Notes under the pieces: generated by a model
What the model was told of the DNA's origin: nothing
Databases searched by the model: none
Seen by the model: only the letters and a program-made list of their open reading frames with translations
Position numbers and translations under genes: made by a program
Shown: piece by piece, positions 34,560 to 42,518 of the stretch
How the letters are laid out: each line of letters starts with the position of its first letter
How positions within the stretch are numbered: the stretch's first letter is position 1
Origin: JAJCYK01 sp965212195
GTDB taxonomy: Bacteria > Bacteroidota > Bacteroidia > Cytophagales > Cyclobacteriaceae
Direction: 5' to 3'
DNA: 64,000 nucleotides
NCBI GenBank assembly: GCA_965212195.1
Contig: CBDBUW010000010.1
Coordinates: 868,001-932,000 of the forward strand

Positions 34560-35552
34560 CTAAGTCTCCAACATCAGGTTACACCCTCGAACTTCACTGT
34601 TGTCCATTCGACCCAGTATCATAAAGGAGCCTTCTGGTTTCATGATCCCAATATCTTGAGTTGCTATGAAGGCACAACTATGAAGATTGGCCAGGTCTAT
34701 GATATTGATCCTGCCGGTTCTTCCATAAGGGGCATCGTATAGAGGATCATCCAGCTCCCGAACGACTACCCGCATCCAGGGAGGTATACGGAAAAGTCCC
34801 TTTTCCACGGCATAAGCTTGAGAACTCAGTTCAGCCATGCCATACTCGGAATGCACCGCTTCCACTGCAAATGCCTTTTGTAAGGTGTGGTGAAGCTGTT
34901 CTCGGGTTATTTCAGGCCGGCGTCCTTTCATGCCGCCGGTCTCCATGACCACCAGGCCTGGAATATTCAAACTATAGGATTCCGCTAGGTCAAGCAGAGC
35001 AAAGGACACCCCCCACAAAAGCACCTTGCGGTTACCCTCTTTATGAGCTTGGATCATCTGTTCGATTAGTTGGCGATGATCATCCAGGTAAAACCCGGAA
35101 TATGATGAACCTGTGGATTTAATAAAATATTGGACCATGGAAATCAATGAGGAGCTCTGATTCTCCAGGTAACCCGGAAGCAACGCGAACAAATGATATT
35201 GGGACAGGGATCCGTAGAAACGGTTAAAGGTACTGGCGCTGATTTGGTGGTAAAACTCCAAATCCCTTATATAGTGCTTGCTGGGTGTACCCCCGGTTCC
35301 GCTGCTGTTGAACACCAGGTCCGAAGACCATTGCCCGGTGATTATCTTTTGGGCCTTAAAAAGCTCGATGGGCAGAAAGGGTATATCCCGCCAATGTTTC
35401 ACCTTAGCTGGCTCCACCCCTAAATGCCCTAGAAACTCGCTATAGATGGAATTACCCTTAGCCTGGTACTGAAAAATGCGTAAAGCAACCTCTGGGAAAT
35501 CTTTATCGTCAAGGTTTATGATCCTGGATCGTAAACTTTTGTATGGTTCCAT
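34560..35552 (-). CDS. LuxE/PaaK-like acyl-protein synthetase family protein
   Basis: A 330-aa protein of the LuxE (long-chain fatty acid:protein ligase) branch of the ANL superfamily. Marks are 'DIPFLPIELFKAQKI', the phosphate-binding-like 'VFNSSGTGGTPSKH', 'LLPGYLENQSSSLISM', 'METGGMKGRR' and 'HSEYGMAELSSQAYA'. LuxE enzymes activate a fatty acid as acyl-AMP and pass it through a cysteine to LuxC reductase. No luxC, luxAB or carrier gene is in view, so this orphan version probably works in some other acyl-transfer step. It is convergent with the NtrC-like regulator. Confidence 0.85.
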   Translation of the reverse strand: MEPYKSLRSRIINLDDKDFPEVALRIFQYQAKGNSIYSEFLGHLGVEPAKVKHWRDIPFLPIELFKAQKIITGQWSSDLVFNSSGTGGTPSKHYIRDLEFYHQISASTFNRFYGSLSQYHLFALLPGYLENQSSSLISMVQYFIKSTGSSYSGFYLDDHRQLIEQMIQAHKEGNRKVLLWGVSFALLDLAESYSLNIPGLVVMETGGMKGRRPEITREQLHHTLQKAFAVEAVHSEYGMAELSSQAYAVEKGLFRIPPWMRVVVRELDDPLYDAPYGRTGRINIIDLANLHSCAFIATQDIGIMKPEGSFMILGRMDNSEVRGCNLMLET

Positions 35553-35652
35553 GCGTTAGTAGAAAAACACCGAATTTTAGAAAAATTAGTAAATTTAGAG
35601 CTTAAGCAATTACAAATTTGGTTAAATTCATCGCGCAATCATCCTTAGTAAT

Positions 35653-36324
35653 TTGAAATTAAGAAATCTAACTCTTTATTGCTCCCTCCTAATGGGTATG
35701 GTAATTTTTGGCTGCGAAAGACCACCAGAGCTGCCCAACAACCCTACCATTACCTTTGAGACAGTGCGCTTTGCAACCGGTCCAAATGGCTTCGACTCCT
35801 TGGTCGTGTCTATTGGCTTTGAGGATGGCAACGGTGATTTAGGCTTATTGGGCTCTGAAAACGACCCTCCGTTCAACCCCTTGAACTTCCCTACCAAACC
35901 GGGTGGTGAATTCATTCTGTTCGGAGATCCCGAGGCGCCCACAGAATTTAACGTATGTGACTTCGTAACGGATATTGATGTAACCGATGATGGCATCATG
36001 GATACGGTATTCGTAGAGATCAACCCCAATAGCTTCAACATCGAGGTGGACTTTTTCTTGAAGCAGGACGGACAGTATACAGAGTTTGACTGGCGACGGG
36101 AGTTTGGCCCTTTCAGCTGCATCACCTTTGACGGACGATTCCCTCCATTGAACAGTGAAGAATTTGAGCGCCCCTTGGCCGGTAGCCTTAGCTATAGTAT
36201 GGTCTCCAGTGGATTCTTACCCCTTTTTGGAAATGACACCCTACAACTGCGGGTGAATATCAAAGACCGGGAACTTAATGTGAGTAACACGGTGGAGAGC
36301 CCCGATTTTGTGGTAGGGCAGTAA
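35653..36324 (+). CDS. Lipoprotein of unknown function
   Basis: A 223-aa predicted lipoprotein. The frame starts with TTG at 35653, giving M-K-L-R-N-L-T-L-Y-C-S-L-L-M-G-M-V-I-F-G-C, a clean leader with a lipobox (V-I-F-G-C). The first ATG is inside the leader, so the TTG is preferred. The mature part carries an acidic 'DGNGDLGL' segment and a cluster of strands typical of small Bacteroidota surface lipoproteins. No family is recognised. It stands alone. Confidence 0.75.
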   Translation: MKLRNLTLYCSLLMGMVIFGCERPPELPNNPTITFETVRFATGPNGFDSLVVSIGFEDGNGDLGLLGSENDPPFNPLNFPTKPGGEFILFGDPEAPTEFNVCDFVTDIDVTDDGIMDTVFVEINPNSFNIEVDFFLKQDGQYTEFDWRREFGPFSCITFDGRFPPLNSEEFERPLAGSLSYSMVSSGFLPLFGNDTLQLRVNIKDRELNVSNTVESPDFVVGQ

Positions 36325-36442
36325 AGGGTAATCGATTCAGCGCACTGTTTCTCTAATGGATTGCTTTTTCCATATAACTCCTCCTCTGGTAGTTCTATGG
36401 GAGTTTGGAGGCGCGACACCTCTTTTCAAATTCTAAAAATCC

Positions 36443-36489
36443 CGGGGAAGCCCCCCACCCCCCGGTTTCAAGTTAAGGATTGGGAGTGT
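36443..36489 (+). repeat. GC-rich dispersed repeat, copy 1
   Basis: A roughly 47-base element, 'cggggaagccccccaccccc' followed by 'cggtttcaagttaaggattg', repeated in direct orientation at 37899-37945 with few differences. The first half can form a short G/C hairpin. The two copies bracket the flavodoxin and DUF1428 genes. Confidence 0.75.
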
Positions 36490-36613
36490 CATCAAATGGG
36501 ATTCTCCAATAAATTTATGAATCGGGGCTCACGGGCAAATGGCTATTCATAAAGACCAGGCAATCGATCAGAAATTTATATCCATCCATTGGTTAACTCT
36601 TTCTTGCAAAGGA

Positions 36614-37186
36614 ATGAGAAACATTTCCAAACTGGTTGATCTTTTGTATTTTCATCAAAATCGTATCCAACTGAAAGGAGCCATTTTCTATACAAGTAAA
36701 TACGGAAGCACCAAGGAATACGCTCGTTGGATTTCCGAGGGGACTGGTTTGCCCATGTTTGACATCCAAAGAGACCATATTAATCCATCGGAATTTGATT
36801 TCTTGATTATAGGCGCTCCAATTATTTATTTCAAACTCACCATCCGCAGTTGGGTGAAGAAACATTTAGCGAGGATTCAGGACAAGCCAATCATATTTTT
36901 TTCTGTTTCTGGGGCTCCGGCGGGAAAGAAACTCGATGGATGGATTGCGGACAGCTTACCTGAATCCTTTGTTTCCAGCATGCATCATGTGGCGCTACGT
37001 GGCAGGCAAATTCCTAAAGAACTGACATTTTTTGATAGGGTGATGCTTAGAATTGGGGCCAGATTTAATAAAGATCCGGAAGCCAGACAACAGGAACTTG
37101 AAGGATTTGACTTTATGGATAAAGAAAGCATTGAACCGGTTATAGAACTGGTTGATCAATTCCGATCCGGTGAATCCAAATTATAA
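36614..37186 (+). CDS. Flavodoxin-domain protein (HemG/flavodoxin-like)
   Basis: A flavodoxin-fold protein of about 190 aa. The FMN phosphate loop is 'IFYTSKYGSTKEYA', followed by 'FDFLIIGAPIIYFKLT' (isoalloxazine loop) and 'KPIIFFSVSGAPAG'. This layout matches flavodoxin-like protoporphyrinogen oxidase HemG and related proteins, but the short length and lack of heme genes nearby leave the substrate open. The start is uncertain: ATG at 36614 is chosen, and 36539 is an in-frame alternative that adds 25 residues of no evident structure. It lies between the two GC-rich repeats. Confidence 0.75.
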   Translation: MRNISKLVDLLYFHQNRIQLKGAIFYTSKYGSTKEYARWISEGTGLPMFDIQRDHINPSEFDFLIIGAPIIYFKLTIRSWVKKHLARIQDKPIIFFSVSGAPAGKKLDGWIADSLPESFVSSMHHVALRGRQIPKELTFFDRVMLRIGARFNKDPEARQQELEGFDFMDKESIEPVIELVDQFRSGESKL

Positions 37187-37439
37187 TTCGGTAGTCAGCG
37201 TTCTTAAATGAATTGATATTTTAGTTGCCCCGGTGGAAAGTGTTGTATTTTGTCGTAAGTAGTCTATGTTGGCCCAATGAGAGACTTTTATAGTGTCCCT
37301 ACTTCTCTATCAAAACGTGCGTTTAAAGCTCTTCTACGCCTCCATGAAATCAACACACCCTCTAATTTGTCTTCTTAGTCCCGAACAAATTCGAGAATGT
37401 CAAAAAACCATTGGTTTCTAGTAAAGCGATCCCTGCTTT

Positions 37440-37823
37440 TTAGTGATGGTTGGATTGGATGAGCGGTTGGAATCCACCATAAACCATCCGTCTGGCATCA
37501 AAAACCATCTTTGACGGATCTGTCAATGGGTCAATTAAATCCCTCATTCTCGGGTCAGCCGCGACCCGCTCATTTGCCAGGTCACGCGCCTCGCGTGAAT
37601 CGAACACCACCCATCCAAATAAGATAGCTTCGTCCTCTTTTGCACCTACAAGATCCGGAAAAGAACGTGTACCTTCCAAATTTAAATCCTCACCAACATA
37701 CTCAAAGTAGGCGAGTGCGCCATGTTCCTTCCAAATCTTTGCCACCGTTTCAGCTGCACGCTTGTATTCGTTCAGGTGATTTCGTGGAACGGGAAGGACG
37801 AATCCGTCTATGTAATTTGTCAT
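37440..37823 (-). CDS. DUF1428 family protein
   Basis: A 127-aa protein of the DUF1428 (YbaA-like, dimeric alpha-beta barrel) family. It opens with 'MTNYIDGFVLPVPRNHLNEY' and contains 'AKIWKEHGALAYFEYVGED', 'VFDSREARDLANERV' and 'MVFDARRMVYGGFQPL', which are the family's signature stretches. The ATG at 37823 is preferred to 37835 because the family starts at this Met. The function is unknown. It is a lone gene bracketed by direct repeats, consistent with recent acquisition. GC content appears higher than in the genes to its left. Confidence 0.88.
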   Translation of the reverse strand: MTNYIDGFVLPVPRNHLNEYKRAAETVAKIWKEHGALAYFEYVGEDLNLEGTRSFPDLVGAKEDEAILFGWVVFDSREARDLANERVAADPRMRDLIDPLTDPSKMVFDARRMVYGGFQPLIQSNHH

Positions 37824-37898
37824 ATTTTCCTTCATTTTTATTTTATACAGGCCAACAAACCTAGCTTAAGTTACGCAAACTAAACTTAAGCCCAGGTT

Positions 37899-37945
37899 CG
37901 GGGGAAGCCCCCACCCCCCGATTTCAAGTTAGAGGCTAAGCGTGT
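37899..37945 (+). repeat. GC-rich dispersed repeat, copy 2
   Basis: Second copy of the element at 36443-36489, here 'cgggggaagcccccaccccc' and 'cgatttcaagttagaggcta'. The G5 can pair with either of the two following C runs. Confidence 0.75.
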
Positions 37946-38036
37946 TAAGACTTGAGAATGCCTAAAATAAATTTTCAGATGCCCTTCAGTTTTCCTTCAA
38001 GGAACCAACGAGCGGTTCATAACAGGCCGAGGGGTT

Positions 38037-39068
38037 TTATTTTCCGTAACCGCCTTGAGCGTAGGAAGCCACAATGCTACTATTTGGAGTTTTACAATTG
38101 CTGGGAAAATCAAAGAAATAAATGCAATCGGGCAAACCATTGGTAAAGGTTATTCTTACCCATCCGTTACTAGTACCGGCGAATCCTTTATAGCGGTAAT
38201 TCGCTTTTAATTCCACCGGTCTTCCCTTACCGTCAGTGGATTGTATACTTACTCCTGAAATACTTCCGTTTACATAGCGATTAAAGGCCCATGTTTGCGC
38301 CTGGTTGGCCACCAAGTCATCAATCAATTTTTGTAAATCCTGTGCTCCTGAAGGTCCACCGGATTCTTTCATGGCTGTATATTTACTGGTACCCTTCATG
38401 CGAATAGGGACCTGATCGAGCGCAAATAGTTTAAGGTTTTCTTCAAATCGTTTTATGCCAGCGCTGTTACACGTATTAAGCCTGAATATCTGGGCCATAT
38501 CGTTTTGCAGTCCATTGGCTTTATGTATTAAATCTACAGAATTGCCCAAGGCATTGGGATCAACAATCATGTCTACAGCCATACGTAAGGCGTCTTTGCT
38601 TTGAAGTTTCTCCACCTGTAGTTTGGCGTTATACAAATCGGGCTGAGCATAAAGGCCAGTACCCACCCATTTCCATTCCACACAAACCCTGCTGGTTTCA
38701 ACTCCAAAGCCATTAGTGGTAACCTCTTCGGTAGCACATACCAGCTCCATGATCTCTACTTTGTCGGCTGCTAGATAGTCCGGACATTGTTTACCGAAGG
38801 CCCTAAGATATTGCTCAAATATCATTAGGAACTGCAGGTCTTCACGTTTAACCTCAGTCATTTCAAAATGACCTCTGAAGATATAATCGTAGAACTCGGC
38901 GTAGTATAAACCATCGGTATTGAACACTATGGTTTGATTGCCCACTTGGGTTTGATTGCCCACTTGCGACTTTCGTGAATTGCCCGGCGGTATCAAGATA
39001 AAGGAGGTTATTATGGCTAGTACAAAGCCTGGGACTAGAATTTTATGAAATGAATTTTTTATGGGCAT
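38037..39068 (-). CDS. Exported protein of unknown function with a short tandem repeat
   Basis: A 343-aa protein with an N-terminal hydrophobic segment ('ILVPGFVLAIITSFILIPPG') that could be a signal peptide or anchor. Just after it comes a duplicated hexapeptide Q-V-G-N-Q-T, coded by an 18-bp perfect tandem repeat at 38932-38967 (one mismatch at the end). The rest is mixed alpha/beta with five or more cysteines ('KQCPDYLA', 'ELVCATEE', 'SRVCVEWKW', 'LNTCNSAG', 'LPDCIYF', 'SNCKTP'), which suggests disulfides in the periplasm or outside. I recognise no family. The base composition is AT-rich compared with the flanking housekeeping genes. Confidence 0.7.
   Translation of the reverse strand: MPIKNSFHKILVPGFVLAIITSFILIPPGNSRKSQVGNQTQVGNQTIVFNTDGLYYAEFYDYIFRGHFEMTEVKREDLQFLMIFEQYLRAFGKQCPDYLAADKVEIMELVCATEEVTTNGFGVETSRVCVEWKWVGTGLYAQPDLYNAKLQVEKLQSKDALRMAVDMIVDPNALGNSVDLIHKANGLQNDMAQIFRLNTCNSAGIKRFEENLKLFALDQVPIRMKGTSKYTAMKESGGPSGAQDLQKLIDDLVANQAQTWAFNRYVNGSISGVSIQSTDGKGRPVELKANYRYKGFAGTSNGWVRITFTNGLPDCIYFFDFPSNCKTPNSSIVASYAQGGYGK
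38932..38967. repeat. 18-bp tandem repeat, two copies, in frame
   Basis: Units gtttgattgcccacttgg and gtttgattgcccacttgc inside the unknown exported protein. It encodes a doubled Q-V-G-N-Q-T and so could expand or contract without breaking the frame. Confidence 0.9.
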
Positions 39069-39205
39069 TTTTGATTTAGGTTATTGGTTACCATCAATTT
39101 ATTAAAACAATCTGATTATTAAATGAATTGGTGAATCAACAAAACAAATTCCGAGCTAGGTCCTTATCGATGGTGATATTTTCTACAATGATTAAGATGC
39201 ATCCG

Positions 39206-39703
39206 TTATTTATGGGCTTTTTTAATCAGTTTATAGGCCCAATGGTAGTGACTCAGGGAATTGGACCGAATATAAGTTGCTAATGAGGAAGAACCTGTCC
39301 ACGGATATCGCTTCTTTTCAAAGAGTTCTTGCTCATGGTGTTTTACAATGATTGACTGAAGCTTGGAATGAGTCTTATCCAGAGAACCTTTAATTTCTTT
39401 AAGCTGGTAATTTCGATACTTTTCCCAAATATCATTGTTAAGCTTTTTAGTCTCTTTCCAGGTGTATCCCTTAGCAGGCATTTCGGGTTTTTGACCTTTC
39501 ATTCCAATGGAGTACCAATCCAAAAACATTAAATGCCAGTGGTATAGATGAGCCAGAACGTCTCGAATGTTTCGATTCATGGTTCCGGGTGCGAATTCTG
39601 CTAATTGCTGTTCTTCTGAAAAGGATTCGATTAATGCTATCAGCTTTTGATAGTTATCCTGACTTTGCTGAAACAGCTCATTTTTGGTTTTTGGTACAGC
39701 CAT
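39206..39703 (-). CDS. ClbS/DfsB (DinB-like) four-helix bundle protein
   Basis: A 165-aa protein of the ClbS/DfsB family within the DinB/YfiT superfamily. Typical are 'KTKNELFQQSQDNYQKLIAL', 'NRNIRDVLAHLYHWHLMFL' with the His residues of the putative metal site, 'MPAKGYTWKETKKLN' and 'LSHYHWAYKLIKK'. ClbS itself is a self-protection hydrolase against colibactin, but most family members have no known role. It is a lone gene next to a glycosyltransferase. Confidence 0.88.
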   Translation of the reverse strand: MAVPKTKNELFQQSQDNYQKLIALIESFSEEQQLAEFAPGTMNRNIRDVLAHLYHWHLMFLDWYSIGMKGQKPEMPAKGYTWKETKKLNNDIWEKYRNYQLKEIKGSLDKTHSKLQSIIVKHHEQELFEKKRYPWTGSSSLATYIRSNSLSHYHWAYKLIKKAHK

Positions 39704-39786
39704 CCGGTTTCATTTTGGTTGTTGACAAGGGACCGTGCAAGATGCGTTATAATGCATTTTTACACCTTGTTGTAGCCAGTACCATT

Positions 39787-41040
39787 TCAGGCTACTATCA
39801 TTTCATAAAGCTTATCTTTATTACTCTCAGCTTTCATTCTTTGGCTTATTAATTTTGCATTCCTTTTATAGGATTCATTATTGATTAGGTCTAACAATTT
39901 ACTTTCAAAGTTCTTTTCATTAAGGTTTTTTATTGACATCCCCTTTGGGCCCAGGTGTAAATTCGAAATTGTCTTATTCCAGTAGAATTGATCCAGAATA
40001 TGAGGAATAACCAGACTTGGACAAGCATATTTTAAAGCGGTATGTGTGGTACCGGATCCGCCATGATGGATGATCGCATACATTTTAGGAAATATCCAGT
40101 CGTAAGGTACATAATTCACAAAATGAATATTGTCCGAAAACTCATCAGTTTTTTCAAGCCCTCCCCACGAAGTACTTATGATAGCTGAAACATTATTCCT
40201 TTTCAATACTTCAACTATGATGCGGGTTATTTCATGTGGATTTGAATTCGACATACTCCCAAAACTGATCAGGATAATCTTCTTATTCTTCTCAAGAAAA
40301 TCCATTAATGCTTTATCCGGTTGCCAATTTACCGTTTTATCTCTTTCAAAATAGCCCACAACTTGAGCTGGTGAAGGCCAATACTCCGGTTTAGGAAACA
40401 ATGATGGAGAAATCGCGTAGAAAGTTTTTTCCTTTTCAAGCATGGCCTTTTTTAAAGAGGAGACCGTGATTTTTAATTCAGGATAATCTTTGCGATATCG
40501 TTTTGAAGCCATTTTAAGAATGACCGCCTTGATAGTAGCTTGTAGCCAGTAGCTGAATTTATTAATTACTCCGCCATAGTCACCTGTTATGGTAAGATGC
40601 CTAATGGAATGGGCTACACCTGGGATAGGACTTACTAAAATGGATTTACCTGGGTGAGCCATCCCCCAAATCAGACTATAAAAACATTTTGGACTATAGA
40701 AAATTCTATCTGGGTTTTCATTCTTTTGGATGTCATGTTGTAGTGCTAAAATGTCCTTTGATAGTTTCAGGTGAAACCTTGTGGCCTTTATCAGAAATCC
40801 AATCCTCTTAAAAACAGAGCCATGACCACCCATAAACATTTTAGCATCTTTACCATCGAGAATCTCTAGGAATTCTTTACGGAACCCTCTGAAAGGTAGT
40901 CCCATTTTCTCCACTGGCGCTCTGAATTGTTCCGGGAAAACACAGATTACCTCCCAGTTTTTTTCTTTTAAAATCTCTGCAATTGCTAAAAACGGTTCAA
41001 TATCTCCCCTTGTTCCTAGCGAAAATAAGACTGCTTTCAT
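39787..41040 (-). CDS. GT1 (UGT-like) glycosyltransferase
   Basis: A 417-aa family-1 glycosyltransferase with GT-B fold. The N-terminus 'VLFSLGTRGDIEPFLAIAE' is the acceptor-domain signature of MGT/sterol-glucosyltransferase-like enzymes. The donor-binding motif 'IIHHGGSGTTHTALKYACP' with 'VIPHILDQFYW' lies near the C-terminus. It would transfer a sugar from a nucleotide donor to a small lipophilic acceptor, and the acceptor is unknown. Composition is AT-rich. No biosynthetic partner genes are adjacent, consistent with a transferred single gene. Confidence 0.9.
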   Translation of the reverse strand: MKAVLFSLGTRGDIEPFLAIAEILKEKNWEVICVFPEQFRAPVEKMGLPFRGFRKEFLEILDGKDAKMFMGGHGSVFKRIGFLIKATRFHLKLSKDILALQHDIQKNENPDRIFYSPKCFYSLIWGMAHPGKSILVSPIPGVAHSIRHLTITGDYGGVINKFSYWLQATIKAVILKMASKRYRKDYPELKITVSSLKKAMLEKEKTFYAISPSLFPKPEYWPSPAQVVGYFERDKTVNWQPDKALMDFLEKNKKIILISFGSMSNSNPHEITRIIVEVLKRNNVSAIISTSWGGLEKTDEFSDNIHFVNYVPYDWIFPKMYAIIHHGGSGTTHTALKYACPSLVIPHILDQFYWNKTISNLHLGPKGMSIKNLNEKNFESKLLDLINNESYKRNAKLISQRMKAESNKDKLYEMIVA

Positions 41041-41383
41041 TATGAGTTGCCGGTTTCTGCATGGGTTATAACGGTCCAGGATTATGCACTTGGACGGCTA
41101 TTATTTAGTGGTACATAAAATACAAAAAAGATCGAAGGCTTGGGGCGTGTGGCCAGTGTTATAGGCTCATCGCTTTAAAACCTTAGGGATTCAAGCAATT
41201 CCTTCCAACTGGCCCTGCTAACTCTTCGTCATGCAAGAATAAATAGTGGCCAACGGTAAGTATATGAAAAGTAGGCGATTGAGCAGCACTCTCTTGTCCA
41301 ATTACAAGATGTTTGGTGCGTACCACAATCCTTTGCTAAACTACCTATACGCCAATTTTTTTATATACATTGTTGTGCGTTCG
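41041..41383. other. Intergenic region with no gene
   Basis: A 343-base gap between two leftward genes. It contains short, low-quality frames only and several imperfect repeats of phrases like 'ggccagtgttatag' and 'gtggccaacggtaag'. Nothing in it could be identified as RNA, terminator or integration site. Confidence 0.4.
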
Positions 41384-42367
41384 TTATTCTGTGTTGTTCT
41401 TTGCGACTGCTATAACCACATTTCCTTTCTTGTGTCCCTTTTCAACATAGCTGTAAGCTTCTGCAGCTTCATCTAAAGAAAAAGTTCTATCAATAACAGG
41501 TTTCAATTCACCCATCTCAACAAGCTCCTTGAGAAAGATTAAATCTTCAGTTGTGTGAGCAGCCATTGGAAAGATAACCTTTTTTTTACTAGTAAGTGAA
41601 GCCCATAGCGCTTGACGGAATGGCCAATCAACGGTTAAAAATATACCGCTGCTTTTCAGCGAATTTTTACATTGGGAAAACGAAGTCTTACCGACGGCGT
41701 CAAAAATTACATCATAGCTTTGACCGCTTGTAGTATAATCTTCTTTAGTGTAATCTATGACAATATCGGCACCAATGGATTTTACTAATTCGACATTTCT
41801 ACCACTGCATACTCCTATAACTTCAGCCCCAAAATATTTAGCCAGTTGAACAGCAAACGTGCCTACACTTCCGGAAGATCCATAGATGAGAACTTTTTGT
41901 CCCTTCCCAACATTTGCTCTTCTCAACAGGTACAAAGCCGTAAGTCCTCCAATTGGAAGAACGACTGCTTCCTCGAAGCTTATATTGGAATCATTAATCG
42001 ATACTAATCTGTTTTCCGGGATACTTTTGTACTCAGCATTAGTGCCACCAAATGTAATACCTTTCGTGTACCCAAAAACTCTGTCGTCCACTTTGAACTG
42101 GCTAACATTTTGGCCGATTGATTCGACATGTCCAGATAGTTCCCACCCTGGAATCTGTTTTCTTGGTCTCGTAAACCCAAAAATAAACTTGCCCGGAAGC
42201 CAGAACCATGCTTCAAATGAAAAACTCATGATACTGCAATCTCCGGCTACCGCTGTTGATGAATGAATCTTAACCAGTACTTCATCGTCTTTGAGAGTTG
42301 GTTTTGGAAATTCTTTGACTTGAAGAACTTCAGGTCCACCATATGTAGGGCATACGATTGCTTTCAT
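41384..42367 (-). CDS. Medium-chain (zinc-free) NAD(P)H reductase, quinone-oxidoreductase type
   Basis: A 327-aa MDR-family enzyme. The GroES-like N-terminal domain contains 'EFPKPTLKDDEVLVKIHSST' and 'IPGWELSGHVESIGQNVSQF'. The Rossmann domain has the NADPH motif 'IYGSSGSVGTFAVQLAKYFG' and 'IVIDYTKEDY'. The zinc ligands of alcohol dehydrogenases are absent, so it belongs with quinone oxidoreductases and enone reductases. It is an AT-rich lone gene. Confidence 0.9.
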   Translation of the reverse strand: MKAIVCPTYGGPEVLQVKEFPKPTLKDDEVLVKIHSSTAVAGDCSIMSFSFEAWFWLPGKFIFGFTRPRKQIPGWELSGHVESIGQNVSQFKVDDRVFGYTKGITFGGTNAEYKSIPENRLVSINDSNISFEEAVVLPIGGLTALYLLRRANVGKGQKVLIYGSSGSVGTFAVQLAKYFGAEVIGVCSGRNVELVKSIGADIVIDYTKEDYTTSGQSYDVIFDAVGKTSFSQCKNSLKSSGIFLTVDWPFRQALWASLTSKKKVIFPMAAHTTEDLIFLKELVEMGELKPVIDRTFSLDEAAEAYSYVEKGHKKGNVVIAVAKNNTE

Positions 42368-42518
42368 ATCTATGAATGACTATGTCAATTTTGGTGTAGG
42401 TCAATTCTTAATGAGGCACAACTAGTTTATATACGCATAAAATGTACGCATTTACTCCAAAAACCGGAATAAACGTCATAAACTAACATTAAATCCAAAT
42501 TCCGAGAGAGTAGGCTAA

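Noticed and set aside
39206..39703. Colibactin-type self-resistance from the ClbS-like gene
   Set aside because: No colibactin-like synthesis genes are in the window and the family is mostly of unknown function.
41365..41390. 'ttgtgcgttcgtta' phrase near the MDR gene end, reminiscent of integron attC sites
   Set aside because: No matching inverse core site, no paired arm and no integrase were found; it is only a short resemblance.
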